Positions 36,395 through 46,497 are shown, counted from the stretch's first letter. The stretch is DNA of 64,000 nt from Meridianimarinicoccus aquatilis (GCF_004358675.1 NZ_SMZO01000007.1:54526-118525); one strand, 5' to 3'. Translations and numbers: made by a program. Notes: generated by a model not told the origin, from the letters alone.

Positions 36395-37402
36395 ATGAGC
36401 ACACCAAAGGGGCCCGTTCTGATTGATCTTGAGGGGGACAAGGCCGAAGCAGCCCCGTCCCCGGCCGATGCGCCCCCCGTGCCCGACGCGCTGGAAGGTC
36501 CGCCCGATGCCGCAGCGATGCAGCGTCTGGCACAACTGGCGACCAAACCGCGCAACCGGCTTGCAACATGGTTCTGGGGGCTGTTGTTGGCGCTGATCGG
36601 CGCCTTTGCATCGTTGGCCTTGTGGGGCTTGATCGACGCACTTCTTGCGCGCAGCCCTGTTTTGGGCACGGCTGTGACGGGGCTGTTGGCGGCGTTTGGC
36701 GTAGTCTGTGGGGCGATTATTCTGCGCGAGTTGGCTGCATTTTCCCGGCTGACGCGCATTGACAAGATGCAACACCGGGCTGCCGAAGTTCTGGCGACAG
36801 CGGATCTGGGCGCGGCGCGGGTCTTGGCCAACGACCTGTCCGGCTTTTATGCCAGCCGCGAAGAGTTGCGTTGGTCCCGCGACGGGTTGCAAGACCGGAT
36901 TGCGGCCAGTTTCGATGCCGACGCGACTCTGGGGCTGATCGAAAGCGATCTTCTTGCCCCGCTGGATGCGCAGGCGACCCGGCAGGTCGAAGCGGCCGCG
37001 CGCCAAGTGGCGACGGTGACAGCCCTTGTTCCCTTGGCCTTGGCAGACGTAGTCACGGCGGCAACAGCCAACCTGCGCATGATCCGCGCCATTGCCGAGA
37101 TTTATGGCGGCAGGTCCGGCACGCTTGGCACATGGCGCTTGATGCGGGCAGTCATGACCCACCTCGTGGCCACGGGGGCCGTTGCGGTTGGGGACGATCT
37201 GATCAGCTCGGTTGCGGGCGGGTCACTGGTCAGCAAAGTCTCGCGCCGCTTTGGCGAAGGTGTGGTGAACGGGGCGCTGACCGCGCGCGTCGGGATCGCC
37301 GCAATCGAAGTGTGCCGCCCGCTGCCTTTTGGGACATCGCGCAGACCCTCGGTGTCGGGGATCATAAAACGGGCTTTGACCGGGCTTTTCGGCAAGGGAT
37401 AG
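36395..37402 (+). CDS. YcjF/TIGR01620 family membrane protein
   Basis: The 335-residue product is the usual partner of YcjX. A charged N-terminal region of about 60 residues precedes two membrane helices (WFWGLLLALIGAFASLALWG and VLGTAVTGLLAAFGVVCGAIIL). A helical domain with a third hydrophobic region follows, around ALVPLALADVVTAATANLRMIRAIA. The ATG at 36395 has gaagga in front. Function is unknown, but the conserved pair with ycjX suggests a shared membrane stress role. Confidence 0.9.
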   Translation: MSTPKGPVLIDLEGDKAEAAPSPADAPPVPDALEGPPDAAAMQRLAQLATKPRNRLATWFWGLLLALIGAFASLALWGLIDALLARSPVLGTAVTGLLAAFGVVCGAIILRELAAFSRLTRIDKMQHRAAEVLATADLGAARVLANDLSGFYASREELRWSRDGLQDRIAASFDADATLGLIESDLLAPLDAQATRQVEAAARQVATVTALVPLALADVVTAATANLRMIRAIAEIYGGRSGTLGTWRLMRAVMTHLVATGAVAVGDDLISSVAGGSLVSKVSRRFGEGVVNGALTARVGIAAIEVCRPLPFGTSRRPSVSGIIKRALTGLFGKG

Positions 37403-37488
37403 CCGCTGACGCCCTTCCCAAACACTCTTTGGTAGGGACGCGCCGTGATCAAACACCTGAGTGTATCACGCGCGTCGCCGCCAGTGTC

Positions 37489-37517
37489 TTTACCTGCCCC
37501 GTGGCCCTGCCTATAAG
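37489..37517 (+). promoter_or_regulatory. Predicted sigma-70 promoter upstream of ileS
   Basis: A TTTACC hexamer, a 17-base spacer and TATAAG form a reasonable sigma-70 promoter. The expected transcription start is close to base 37525, which is the A of the Ile-rich leader frame. That leaves about 140 bases of leader RNA before ileS. Confidence 0.5.
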
Positions 37518-37524
37518 CGCGGCT

Positions 37525-37575
37525 ATGACAGGGATTTTTGCCATCATCATGCGAATTACCGGCCCGGCGCTCTGA
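37525..37575 (+). CDS. Putative Ile-rich leader peptide of ileS (16 aa)
   Basis: The frame reads MTGIFAIIMRITGPAL, with four Ile codons (positions 4, 7, 8 and 11) in sixteen. It begins where transcription from the adjacent promoter-like element is expected to start, so it would be nearly leaderless, and it ends 89 bases before ileS. Two alternative pairings follow: cccggc (37563) with gccggg (37585), or caagg (37576) with ccttg (37603). No T-run terminator is visible, so the mechanism, and whether it is a real gene, remain open. Confidence 0.4.
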   Translation: MTGIFAIIMRITGPAL

Positions 37576-37664
37576 CAAGGGGTTGCCGGGAACAGGCGTC
37601 TGCCTTGCCGCGCCGCATATGATGCTCATCCTTATTGATTTCCCAAATTCAGGACCGCTGATCC

Positions 37665-40649
37665 ATGTCGTCCGACACGCCCGACCAAACCGCCCCCGAC
37701 TATAAATCCACCCTGAACCTGCCGCGCACGGAGTTTCCAATGCGTGCGGGTTTGCCCAAGCGCGAGCCGGAATGGCTGGCCCGCTGGGAACGGATCGGTG
37801 TCTATGACCGTTTGCGCGCCAATGCCGAAGGCCGCCGCCCATTCGTGCTGCATGATGGCCCCCCTTATGCGAACGGGCACCTGCATATCGGGCACGCCCT
37901 GAACAAGACGATCAAAGACATGATCGTGCGCAGCCACCAGATGATGGGCTTTGATGCGCGTTATGTGCCGGGCTGGGACTGCCACGGCCTGCCCATCGAA
38001 TGGAAGATCGAAGAGAAATACCGCGCCAAAGGGCGAAACAAGGACGATGTTCCGATCAACGATTTCCGGCGCGAGTGTCGGGAGTTTGCGGCAGGCTGGG
38101 TAGACATCCAGCGCGAAGAATTTAAGCGACTGGGGATCACCGGCGCATGGGATCGTCCCTATCTGACCATGGATTTCCATGCCGAGCGGGTGATCGCAGA
38201 GGAATTTCAGAAGTTCCTGATGACCGGCACGCTGTATCAGGGGTCCAAGCCCGTGATGTGGTCGCCGGTTGAAAAAACCGCGCTGGCCGAGGCGGAAGTG
38301 GAATATCACGACCACCAAAGCCACACGATCTGGGTACCGTTCCGGGTTCGCCGTGGCGGAAATGCCCCCATGCCCGATGTTGAAACGTCAGATTTTGATG
38401 GGGCCAATCAGGCCGTGCTGGCCGATGACCTTCATGCCGCGCGGGTGGTGATCTGGACCACGACTCCTTGGACCATCCCCAGCAACAAGGCGATCGCGTT
38501 CAACCCGTCCATTGAGTACGGCCTGTACCGCGTTGATGCCACACAGGACGAAAGCTGGACTGCTGTTGGGGATCTGTACTTGGTGGCCGATGCCTTGGCT
38601 GCTCAGGTTCTGGAACAGGCCCGTGTGACATCGCATTCTCGGGTGCGCGGCGTAAGCGCGGCTGAATTGGGCGGGCTGACATGTGCCCACCCATTTGCGG
38701 GCATCGAAGGCGCGGACGGCTTTTGGGATTACGACGTGCCGGTGATCGACGGCGATCACGTGACGGACGAGGCAGGCACCGGGTTCGTTCACACGGCCCC
38801 AAGCCACGGCGCAGACGATTATGAGTGCTTCGTCAAGCGCGGCTGGGTGGACCGGATGACGTATAACGTGGGTGAGGAATCAGAATTCCTGCCCCATGTT
38901 CCGTTCTTTGCGGGCCTGACGGTCTTTGACCGCAAGGGCAAGGAAGGCAAAGCAAACCGTACCGTGATCGAAAAGCTGGTCGAGGTTGGCGGACTGATCG
39001 CGCGCGGTCGGGTCAAGCACAGCTATCCGCACAGCTGGCGGTCCAAAGCTCCTGTCATTTTCCGCAACACGCCTCAATGGTTCGCCGCCATCGACAAAGC
39101 AGTTGGCGACGGGCAGGACACTTATGGCACTACGATCCGCCAACGGGCGCTGACCTCGATCGACGAGTTGGTGACCTGGACACCGCGCACCGGGCGCAAC
39201 CGGCTGTTTTCAATGATCGAATCGCGCCCTGACTGGGTGCTGTCGCGTCAGCGGGCTTGGGGTGTGCCGCTGACTTGTTTCACCAAGAAAGACACGCAAC
39301 CAACCGATCCCGATTTCCTGCTGCGCAACGAAGAGGTGAATGCCCGGATCTGTGCCGCCTTCGAGGAAGAAGGCGCAGACGCGTGGTATGCGGATGGCGC
39401 GAAGGCGCGGTTTCTAGACGGGATCGTTGACGCAGACGCCTATGATCAGGTGTTTGATATCCTCGATGTGTGGTTCGACAGCGGATCGACCCACAGTTTC
39501 GTGCTGCGCGACCGCGAAGATGGCACGCCGGACGGGATCGCGGATGTCTATATGGAAGGCACCGACCAGCATCGCGGGTGGTTCCATTCGTCCATGCTTC
39601 AGGCCTGCGGCACCATGGGCCGCGCGCCCTATCGCAACGTGGTCACACATGGGTTTACGTTGGACCAGAAGGGCAACAAGATGTCCAAATCGCTGGGCAA
39701 CACCATCGTGCCCGAAGCGATCATCAAGCAATACGGCGCCGATATCCTGCGGCTTTGGGTGGCGCAGGCGGATTACACCGCCGATCAGCGCATCGGACCA
39801 GAGATCCTGAAAGGCACTGCCGACAGCTATCGCCGGTTGCGGAACACGCTGCGTTTCATGTTGGGCAGCCTTGCGGATTACAGCCCCGACATTGCCGTTG
39901 ACCGGGATGATATGCCCCCGCTGGAGCAGTACATCCTGCACCACGTGGAAAGGCTCGACCGGCAAGTGAAGGAAGGCTATGCGTCCTTCGACTTTCAGGG
40001 CGTGTTCCAGAAGGTGTTCCAGTTCGCGACCATCGACCTGAGCGCGCTGTACTTCGATATCCGCAAGGATGCGCTGTATTGTGACGGGACGGACAGTCTT
40101 GAACGGCGCTCGGCTCTGACCGTGCTGGATATCCTGTTCCACCGACTCACCGGTTGGCTTGCCCCGATCCTGGTGTTCACGATGGAAGAGGTTTGGCTGG
40201 AACGGTTCCCCGGCGATGACACCTCGATCCATTTGCAGGACATGGCCGCAACGCCCGAAAGCTGGCATGATCCGGTTTTGGCCGAACATATCGAAACCCA
40301 CCGCGCTGTGCGCCGGGTGGTCACTGGTGCGCTGGAACTGGAACGCCAGGCAAAGACAATCGGGGCCTCGCTTGAGGCTGCACCGATCGTTTATGTCCCC
40401 GCCGAAACGGCGGACAAGCTGGATGCAGAGAAGTTTGCGACATTGTGCATCGTATCGAATCTGACATTCAGCACCGATCCGATCCCGGAAGGGGCGTTCA
40501 CGCTTCCCGATGTGCCCGGCGTCGGCGTCGTGTTCCAAAAAGCCGAGGGTGGCAAATGCGAACGCTGCTGGAAAGTGCTGCCCGATGTGGGCACCCATGC
40601 AAACCCCGGCGTCTGCGGGCGGTGTGACAAGGTGCTTGGCAGCAGCTAG
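37665..40649 (+). CDS. ileS: Isoleucyl-tRNA synthetase
   Basis: IleS charges tRNA-Ile and edits misactivated valine. The 994-residue class I enzyme has the HIGH signature in PYANGHLHIGHALN near residue 68 and the KMSKS loop in GNKMSKSLGNTI. The editing domain (TTPWTIPSNKAI, TGFVHTAPSHGADDY), the anticodon-binding region and a C-terminal zinc finger (GKCERCWKVLPDV, then CGRCDKVLG) are all present. It is the bacterial mupirocin-sensitive type by layout. The possible leader peptide lies just upstream. Confidence 0.97.
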   Translation: MSSDTPDQTAPDYKSTLNLPRTEFPMRAGLPKREPEWLARWERIGVYDRLRANAEGRRPFVLHDGPPYANGHLHIGHALNKTIKDMIVRSHQMMGFDARYVPGWDCHGLPIEWKIEEKYRAKGRNKDDVPINDFRRECREFAAGWVDIQREEFKRLGITGAWDRPYLTMDFHAERVIAEEFQKFLMTGTLYQGSKPVMWSPVEKTALAEAEVEYHDHQSHTIWVPFRVRRGGNAPMPDVETSDFDGANQAVLADDLHAARVVIWTTTPWTIPSNKAIAFNPSIEYGLYRVDATQDESWTAVGDLYLVADALAAQVLEQARVTSHSRVRGVSAAELGGLTCAHPFAGIEGADGFWDYDVPVIDGDHVTDEAGTGFVHTAPSHGADDYECFVKRGWVDRMTYNVGEESEFLPHVPFFAGLTVFDRKGKEGKANRTVIEKLVEVGGLIARGRVKHSYPHSWRSKAPVIFRNTPQWFAAIDKAVGDGQDTYGTTIRQRALTSIDELVTWTPRTGRNRLFSMIESRPDWVLSRQRAWGVPLTCFTKKDTQPTDPDFLLRNEEVNARICAAFEEEGADAWYADGAKARFLDGIVDADAYDQVFDILDVWFDSGSTHSFVLRDREDGTPDGIADVYMEGTDQHRGWFHSSMLQACGTMGRAPYRNVVTHGFTLDQKGNKMSKSLGNTIVPEAIIKQYGADILRLWVAQADYTADQRIGPEILKGTADSYRRLRNTLRFMLGSLADYSPDIAVDRDDMPPLEQYILHHVERLDRQVKEGYASFDFQGVFQKVFQFATIDLSALYFDIRKDALYCDGTDSLERRSALTVLDILFHRLTGWLAPILVFTMEEVWLERFPGDDTSIHLQDMAATPESWHDPVLAEHIETHRAVRRVVTGALELERQAKTIGASLEAAPIVYVPAETADKLDAEKFATLCIVSNLTFSTDPIPEGAFTLPDVPGVGVVFQKAEGGKCERCWKVLPDVGTHANPGVCGRCDKVLGSS

Positions 40650-40673
40650 GCGCGGGGTCTAGGCTTTCACGAT

Positions 40674-40703
40674 GCGCTATGCCCGGCACGCGGGGCATAG
40701 CGC
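40674..40703 (+). terminator. Strong hairpin after ileS
   Basis: An 11-bp perfect stem (gcgctatgccc / gggcatagcgc) with an 8-base loop lies 24 bases after the ileS stop. No T run follows, so it may be a transcript-end hairpin or Rho-assisted terminator, not a canonical intrinsic one. Confidence 0.5.
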
Positions 40704-40810
40704 GCGATCGGGGAGGATCTAGGCATGAATTGTGACAACACGGGGCCGATAATTTGCTGCGTCTTTGCCGATAGTCAGCTCGTTTGCGCGCCAAAGCGGT
40801 TGGGACGTCT

Positions 40811-42373
40811 ATGACCGTATATGAAAGTCCGCACGGGCAACTCGAATTGCGTGATCTGAGCGTCACCGAACGGGTCTTCGAAGGTCTGGCGCTGGGCGAC
40901 CCTGATCGCATTGTTCTGAGCGACGCGGTCACTGGCGACAGCCTGACTGCCGCCGAGCTGGAGGCGGATATTCGCGCGCTGGCAGGCGGATTAAGCGAGG
41001 CTGGATGGGGCGCAGGTGCGACGATTGCCATTCTGGCCCCGAACATGCCCGCCTATGTGACAGTATTTCATGGCGCAGCCTTTGCCGGTGCCACAATCAC
41101 GACGATCAACCCGTCTTACACTGCGCCAGAAGTGGCGCATCAATTGCAGGACAGTGGGGCGCAGCTTTTGGTGACGGTCTCCGCCGCACTTGAAACCGCG
41201 CAGGCGGCGGTTTCGGGCATGGATATGCCCATCGCTGTCATCGACGGGGACGGCGAGGCAAATGGTGCAATGCCGCTGTCGAGCCTGATGAGCGCACCTC
41301 TTGCGGCGCAGGTCCCGGTCGATCTGGATACCCACGTGCTCGCGCTTCCTTATTCATCTGGAACAACGGGGTTGCCCAAGGGCGTGATGCTGTCCCATCG
41401 CAACCTCGTGGTGAACGTGGACCAGGCGCTTGTACCCGTGCCCGTCTATCCGGGCGAAATGACCGTCGCGTTTTTGCCGTTCTTTCACATCTACGGCCTG
41501 ACAGTGATGATGAACATGTATCTGAGCGCAGGGGCGGGGCTTGTCACCATGCCCAGGTTCGATTTGGAAACGCTGCTGCGCGCGATACAGGATCACAAGA
41601 TGCGGATGCTTTGCCTTGTCCCGCCGGTCGCTTTGGTGTTGGCCAAGCATCCGCTGGTGGAAGAATTTGACCTGAGCGCCCTGAAGGTCGTGATCTCGGG
41701 GGCGGCGCCGCTTGGGTCAGCCACGACGGACGCGATCAGCACGCGGCTTGGATGCACGGCAATGCAGGCATACGGCATGACCGAAATGAGCCCTGTTTCC
41801 CACGCGTGCTGCGACGGATACCTGAAACCCGGCAGCATCGGCGCGTTGGTTCCGGGCACCGCCGCGCGGATCGTCGTGCCAGAAACCGGACAGGACGCCG
41901 CGCCGGGGGGCAAGGGCGAATTGTGGATCAAGGGGCCACAGGTCATGTTGGGCTATCACGGCAACCCCGCGGCGACCGCGGAAACTATGGCCGAAGGCGG
42001 CTGGTTGCGCACGGGTGATCTGGCATCGGTCGATGAAAACGGCAGCTTTGCCATCCACGACCGGCTCAAGGAACTGATCAAAATGCACGGCTTTCAGGTC
42101 GCTCCGGCCGAAGTTGAAGCTGTGTTGCTGGAACACCCGAATATACAGGATGCCGCTGTTTTGGGCCGTGCGGATGACACCGGTGACGAAGCCGTGGTGG
42201 CCTATGTCGTGACCGGTGACGGTCAGGTGCCTGACCTTGCGGCCCATTGTGAAGCCCGACTTGCCCACTACAAGCATCCTGCAAAAGTCTATTCGGTGGA
42301 TGCGATCCCAAAATCGGCCTCCGGCAAAATCTTGCGCCGGGTGCTGCGCGATGCGGCTGCGCCGGGCGCATGA
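40811..42373 (+). CDS. AMP-binding acyl-CoA ligase (4-coumarate--CoA ligase-like)
   Basis: This 520-residue member of the ANL superfamily activates a carboxylic acid as acyl-AMP and transfers it to CoA. It has the AMP-binding loop LPYSSGTTGLPKGVMLSHRN, the YGMTEMSPVSHA motif, GWLRTGDLASVDENG, the hinge DRLKELIKMHGFQV and the catalytic lysine in KSASGKILRR. Overall it resembles 4-coumarate ligases, but the substrate could be another aromatic or medium-chain acid. The ATG at 40811 has ggga upstream. It lies alone between ileS and acpS. Confidence 0.85.
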   Translation: MTVYESPHGQLELRDLSVTERVFEGLALGDPDRIVLSDAVTGDSLTAAELEADIRALAGGLSEAGWGAGATIAILAPNMPAYVTVFHGAAFAGATITTINPSYTAPEVAHQLQDSGAQLLVTVSAALETAQAAVSGMDMPIAVIDGDGEANGAMPLSSLMSAPLAAQVPVDLDTHVLALPYSSGTTGLPKGVMLSHRNLVVNVDQALVPVPVYPGEMTVAFLPFFHIYGLTVMMNMYLSAGAGLVTMPRFDLETLLRAIQDHKMRMLCLVPPVALVLAKHPLVEEFDLSALKVVISGAAPLGSATTDAISTRLGCTAMQAYGMTEMSPVSHACCDGYLKPGSIGALVPGTAARIVVPETGQDAAPGGKGELWIKGPQVMLGYHGNPAATAETMAEGGWLRTGDLASVDENGSFAIHDRLKELIKMHGFQVAPAEVEAVLLEHPNIQDAAVLGRADDTGDEAVVAYVVTGDGQVPDLAAHCEARLAHYKHPAKVYSVDAIPKSASGKILRRVLRDAAAPGA

Positions 42374-42428
42374 CCGGGCAAGCTGGCCGCTCGCATAAAC
42401 CGATCAAAAACAAACAGGAGCGTCCGTC

Positions 42429-42842
42429 ATGATCCTTGGAATTGGCAGCGACCTTGCCAATATCGACCGTATTGCAGGCACTTTGGACAGGTTCGGGGAC
42501 CGGTTTCGCAATCGCGTATTCACCGACATCGAACAGCTCAAGGCGGAAAAGCGGGCCGATGTGGCAGGCACCTATGCCAAACGCTGGGCAGCCAAGGAAG
42601 CGTGTTCAAAGGCGCTGGGTACCGGGCTGCGCATGGGCATCTCGTGGCGGGACATGGCGGTCAGCAACCTGCCCACCGGCCAACCTGTTATGGCGGTGAC
42701 AGGCTGGGCGGCGCAGCGGCTGGCCGAGATGACCCCCCCCGGCCACGATGCCATAATCCACGTCACGTTGACCGATGACCACCCTTGGGCGCAGGCGTTT
42801 GTGGTCATCGAGGCCCGCCCACGACCCGCGCCCGCCTCCTAG
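42429..42842 (+). CDS. acpS: Holo-[acyl-carrier-protein] synthase
   Basis: AcpS transfers phosphopantetheine from CoA to apo-ACP, switching on fatty acid synthesis. The 137 residues show [14 protein letters not shown] at the start, which supplies the metal-binding Asp, and the second motif [16 protein letters not shown]. The usual upstream pdxJ is replaced here by the acyl-CoA ligase. It heads the conserved acpS-lepB-rnc-era-recO series. Confidence 0.95.
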   Translation: MILGIGSDLANIDRIAGTLDRFGDRFRNRVFTDIEQLKAEKRADVAGTYAKRWAAKEACSKALGTGLRMGISWRDMAVSNLPTGQPVMAVTGWAAQRLAEMTPPGHDAIIHVTLTDDHPWAQAFVVIEARPRPAPAS

Positions 42843-42909
42843 GCTTCTTGACTCCACCCCGCTCCACGCCCATGAAGCGCGAAACCCAAGAACCGGCAGG
42901 ATACATCGC

Positions 42910-43698
42910 ATGGCAAGCAAGGCTGAAGCCGAAAGCGGCATCGTCGAAACCATCAAGACGATCGTTTACGCGCTCTTGATTGCGGGCATATTCCGCACGC
43001 TCTTCTTTCAGCCGTTCTGGATTCCGTCAGGGTCCATGAAAGACACGCTTTTGGTGGGGGACTTCCTGTTCGTGAACAAGATGGCCTATGGCTATTCGCA
43101 GTATTCCTGCCCTTTCTCGGCCTGTCCGTTCATTCCCGACCGCCTTTTTGGCAGCGAACCAGATCGCGGTGATATCGTGGTCTTCAAGCATCCGGTCAAC
43201 GGCAGTGATTTTATCAAACGCCTTATCGGTCTGCCCGGCGATACAGTGCAGGTCAAAAACGGTGAATTGTACCTGAACGGTGAAAAAGTACCGACGGAAC
43301 CGGCCGGTGTTTTTGTTGAAACCTATGAAAAGCAGGGCCCTGCTGGCAGCTTCCCGCGGTGCGAGAATGGCCCGGTTGGCATCGGCGGCACCTGCGAGAA
43401 AACCCGCACAACAGAGATTTTGCCAGGCGGCGTGAGCCATGACATCCTGAACATTGGCGATGGCCCGCTGGACAACACCGATGTGTTCACCGTCCCCCAA
43501 GGGCATTTCTTCTTCATGGGCGACAACCGCGACAATTCCATCGACAGCCGGGTGCCGCAATCGGCGCGCGGCGTGGGTTTTGTTCCGTTCAAGAACCTGA
43601 TCGGCCGGGCAGACCGGGTGATGTTCTCGTCTGCCGGGCGGTCGATCTTCTTCGTCTGGACTTGGCGCGGCGATCGCTTCTTCAAGGGGCTGAATTGA
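42910..43698 (+). CDS. lepB: Signal peptidase I
   Basis: LepB removes signal peptides from exported proteins at the outer face of the inner membrane. The 262-residue protein has one N-terminal membrane helix (IVYALLIAGIFRTLFF), the nucleophile Ser42 in PSGSMKDTLL and the general-base Lys103 in FIKRLIGLPGD. The MGDNRDNSIDSR box is near residue 200. The ATG at 42910 has agga upstream; earlier starts would add a non-homologous tail overlapping acpS. Confidence 0.96.
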   Translation: MASKAEAESGIVETIKTIVYALLIAGIFRTLFFQPFWIPSGSMKDTLLVGDFLFVNKMAYGYSQYSCPFSACPFIPDRLFGSEPDRGDIVVFKHPVNGSDFIKRLIGLPGDTVQVKNGELYLNGEKVPTEPAGVFVETYEKQGPAGSFPRCENGPVGIGGTCEKTRTTEILPGGVSHDILNIGDGPLDNTDVFTVPQGHFFFMGDNRDNSIDSRVPQSARGVGFVPFKNLIGRADRVMFSSAGRSIFFVWTWRGDRFFKGLN

Positions 43699-43701
43699 TC
43701 C

Positions 43702-44394
43702 TTGGCGCTGTCAGCTGAATACACAGAATTTTCACGGCGGATCGGCCACGAGTTTTCTCAGCCTGACCTGCTCCGTGCGGCGCTGACCCACGGGTCAGTC
43801 GCGTCGGCTGTTCGGTCGGATAACCAGCGACTTGAATTTCTCGGGGATCGGGTGCTTGGCCTTGTAATGGCGGAAGCTCTGCTCAACGCTGATCAAGCCG
43901 CGCCCGAAGGGCTGCTTGCACCGCGGTTGAACGCGCTCGTCCGCAAGGAAGCCTGCGCAGAAGTGGCACGCGAGATTGCCCTTGGCGATGTTCTGCGGCT
44001 TGGCCGATCTGAAATGCTGTCCGGGGGGCGCCGCAAAGAGGCGCTTTTGGGTGACGCAATGGAAGCCGTCATTGCAGCTGTGTACGTTGACGGGGGTCTG
44101 GATGCGGCGCGGGACATGGTTCTTCGCCTTTGGGGGACGCGCATTGCGTCGGTCAAAGACGATGCGCGTGATCCAAAGACATCCTTGCAGGAATGGGCGC
44201 AGGCCCGGCGCATGCCGCCGCCACGCTATGAACAGCTGGCCCGCAGTGGACCTGACCATGCCCCGATTTTTACAATCCGCGTCGTGCTTCAGGACGGCGC
44301 AAACGAAACCGCACAGGCGCGCACAAAACGGCAGGCCGAACAGGCCGCTGCGCAGGCCCTTTTGACCCGCGTGGAGGCGGACGGCAATGACTGA
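43702..44394 (+). CDS. rnc: Ribonuclease III
   Basis: RNase III cleaves double-stranded RNA in rRNA processing and regulation. The 230 residues have the catalytic signature [19 protein letters not shown], the second acidic site in [18 protein letters not shown] and a C-terminal dsRNA-binding domain ([21 protein letters not shown] through AAAQALL). The start is a TTG four bases after lepB, with aagggg upstream; no better ATG exists in frame. The era start lies inside its last codons. Confidence 0.94.
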   Translation: MALSAEYTEFSRRIGHEFSQPDLLRAALTHGSVASAVRSDNQRLEFLGDRVLGLVMAEALLNADQAAPEGLLAPRLNALVRKEACAEVAREIALGDVLRLGRSEMLSGGRRKEALLGDAMEAVIAAVYVDGGLDAARDMVLRLWGTRIASVKDDARDPKTSLQEWAQARRMPPPRYEQLARSGPDHAPIFTIRVVLQDGANETAQARTKRQAEQAAAQALLTRVEADGND

Positions 44395-45328
44395 CACCGA
44401 AGGCCAAATCCCCGAAGGCGAAAGCACCCGCGCTGGCTTTGTCGCACTGATTGGCGAGCCGAATGCCGGTAAATCGACTCTGCTGAATCGCATGGTGGGG
44501 GCTAAAGTCTCGATCGTGACGCACAAGGTGCAGACCACACGCGCGCGTATTCGCGGGGTGGCGATTGATGGCGCGTCACAGATCGTGTTCGTGGACACGC
44601 CAGGCCTGTTCCGGCCGCGGCGCCGCCTTGATCGCGCCATGGTCGCTGCCGCCTGGAGCGGGGCCGCAGATGCCGACCTGGTCGTGCTGCTGATCGAAGC
44701 CCATCGCGGGATCACCGAAGGCGTTGAAGCCATTCTTGACGTGCTGGCTGAACGGGCTGCGGGCCACCCTGTGGCGCTTGCGATCAACAAGATCGACCGG
44801 GTGCAAGCCGCCGACCTTCTCAAGCTGACCGAAGACATGAACGCCCGGTTCGATTTTGCGCAGACCTTCATGATCTCTGCTGAAAAGGGATTTGGGGTGG
44901 CGGACCTGCGCGGCTGGCTGGCAGATCGTCTTCCCGAAGGGCCATGGCTCTATCCCGAAGATCAGATTGCCGATCTTCCCCTGCGGATGATCGCGGCGGA
45001 AATGACCCGTGAAAAGCTGACGTTGCGCCTGCATCAGGAACTGCCGTACCAACTGACCGTGGAAACCGAAAGCTGGGAAGAACGCAAAGACGGCTCTGCC
45101 CGCGTGGATCAGGTGATCTATGTGATGCGCGACGGCCATAAGGGCATCGTGCTTGGCAACAAGGGCGAGACGATCAAGGGCGTGGGCCAAGCCGCGCGCG
45201 TCGATATGGAAGAGCTTTTGGGCCACAAGGTACACTTGTTCTTGCAGGTCAAGGTGCGACCCAACTGGCTGGAAGAATCCGAACGCTATTCCGAGATCGG
45301 GCTCGATTTCCGTGATGGCGACGCCTGA
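44387..45328 (+). CDS. era: GTPase Era
   Basis: Era is an essential GTPase that binds 16S rRNA and assists 30S assembly. The 313 residues contain G1 ([12 protein letters not shown]), G2/G3 ([18 protein letters not shown]), G4 (NKIDRVQ) and G5 (SAEKGFG), followed by a C-terminal KH domain ([23 protein letters not shown]). The ATG overlaps the rnc stop by eight bases and the stop overlaps the next start by one. Confidence 0.97.
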   Translation: MTDTEGQIPEGESTRAGFVALIGEPNAGKSTLLNRMVGAKVSIVTHKVQTTRARIRGVAIDGASQIVFVDTPGLFRPRRRLDRAMVAAAWSGAADADLVVLLIEAHRGITEGVEAILDVLAERAAGHPVALAINKIDRVQAADLLKLTEDMNARFDFAQTFMISAEKGFGVADLRGWLADRLPEGPWLYPEDQIADLPLRMIAAEMTREKLTLRLHQELPYQLTVETESWEERKDGSARVDQVIYVMRDGHKGIVLGNKGETIKGVGQAARVDMEELLGHKVHLFLQVKVRPNWLEESERYSEIGLDFRDGDA

Positions 45329-45657
45329 TGCGGCTTGCGGCGGGACTGTGGGTGCAGGCCTATATTCGCCGCCTGCAACTTGCTGACATTCCCGCCTATG
45401 TCATCGCCAAGGGGGATGCGACCGCCGGGTCGGTGATTGTGAAAGTCGCGCGGCTTGACGGGACAGCGGTTGCCAAATCGCGCAGCTTTGACATGGAAAC
45501 CGGGGCGCGGATCTGGATGGTTCTGGCAGACGGGCCAGAGCAAGACGTTGACGCCAGCCTGACCCGTCAGCGCAGCTTTGACCCCGATCTATGGATCATC
45601 GAAATCGAATCCCGCGATGGGCGCGATCTGTTGGATGAACCAGGCCTGTCCGACTGA
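45328..45657 (+). CDS. DUF1491 family protein
   Basis: This 109-residue protein matches DUF1491, a small family confined to alphaproteobacteria and usually set between era and recO. It starts [19 protein letters not shown] and has the conserved AYVIAKGDATAGSVIVKVARLDG and QRSFDPDLWIIEIESRDGRDLLDEPG stretches. No membrane segment is present. Function is unknown; its position suggests a link with RNA processing or repair. Confidence 0.92.
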   Translation: MRLAAGLWVQAYIRRLQLADIPAYVIAKGDATAGSVIVKVARLDGTAVAKSRSFDMETGARIWMVLADGPEQDVDASLTRQRSFDPDLWIIEIESRDGRDLLDEPGLSD

Positions 45658-45716
45658 CCGTTGGCTCTGCGGTGCATACCCCTTGTAAATTTTCCCCCAC
45701 GCGGTAGCTGAACCCT

Positions 45717-46442
45717 ATGGATTGGCGCGAAGAGGGCGTTTTACTGGCGGTACGCCGCCACGGTGAAAATGCCGCGATCATCGAAGTTTTCACCGAAGGG
45801 CGCGGGCGTCATGCCGGTGTCGTACGCGGGGGGGCAGGGCGCAAGCTGTCGCCTGTTCTGCAACCCGGTGCGCAGCTTGACCTGACTTGGCGTGCCCGGC
45901 TTGAGGATCATCTCGGCGCGTTCACAGTTGAACCGGTGCGCAGTCGCATGTCGGGGATCATGAATGACCGGCTTGGACTTGCGGGGATGAACGCGGTGTG
46001 TGCGCTGCTGTCTTACACATTGCCAGAACGCGCGGCGTACCCCGCCCTGCATGCCCGCACGATCCGCCTTCTGGATTTGATGCCGGTGACACCTGCATGG
46101 CCGCTGGCCTATTTGCAGTGGGAAGTGGCCTTGCTCGAAGACATGGGGTTCGCGTTGGACCTAAGCTGTTGCGCGGCGACGGGGGCGACCGATGGTCTGG
46201 TCTATGTTTCGCCTCGCACGGGCCGGGCCGTGTCAGCGGAGGGGGCAGGGGACTGGGCGGACCGGTTGCTGCCTCTGCCGCCCTGCCTGCTGGGGATTGG
46301 TGAAGCGCCTGATATCGAGATAGCGCTGGCCTTGCGCACCACCGGGCATTTTCTGCACACCCATCTTGAGCCGCGCCGCGCCGGGCAACCATTTCCGCCC
46401 GCCCGTCAGCGCCTGTTGGATCGCCTCTCATCGCGGGGTTGA
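45717..46442 (+). CDS. recO: DNA repair protein RecO
   Basis: RecO loads RecA on SSB-coated DNA with RecR in gap repair. The 241 residues begin [28 protein letters not shown] in the OB-fold region (quoted here in essence only) and continue with the helical domain including [18 protein letters not shown]. The family zinc site is reduced: only a Cys-Cys pair (SCCAATG) is seen. A strong terminator follows. Confidence 0.93.
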   Translation: MDWREEGVLLAVRRHGENAAIIEVFTEGRGRHAGVVRGGAGRKLSPVLQPGAQLDLTWRARLEDHLGAFTVEPVRSRMSGIMNDRLGLAGMNAVCALLSYTLPERAAYPALHARTIRLLDLMPVTPAWPLAYLQWEVALLEDMGFALDLSCCAATGATDGLVYVSPRTGRAVSAEGAGDWADRLLPLPPCLLGIGEAPDIEIALALRTTGHFLHTHLEPRRAGQPFPPARQRLLDRLSSRG

Positions 46443-46448
46443 AACGCA

Positions 46449-46475
46449 AAAGCCCCGGCACAAGGCCGGGGCTTT
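46449..46475. terminator. Bidirectional terminator between recO and the acyl-CoA dehydrogenase gene
   Basis: An 11-bp stem (aaagccccggc / gccggggcttt, loop acaag) has an A run on its left and T-rich bases on its right. It serves both convergent genes. Confidence 0.85.
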
Positions 46476-46497
46476 CGAAAATTACGGTTCGGGTGGG

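Noticed and set aside
37403..37664. T-box riboswitch upstream of ileS
   Set aside because: No T-box sequence or terminator is present, and T-boxes are typical of Gram-positive bacteria; the short Ile-rich frame is the better candidate.
39414..40598. A 394-codon open frame opposite ileS
   Set aside because: It is an antisense shadow; the His-rich, repetitive translation arises from the codon bias of ileS.
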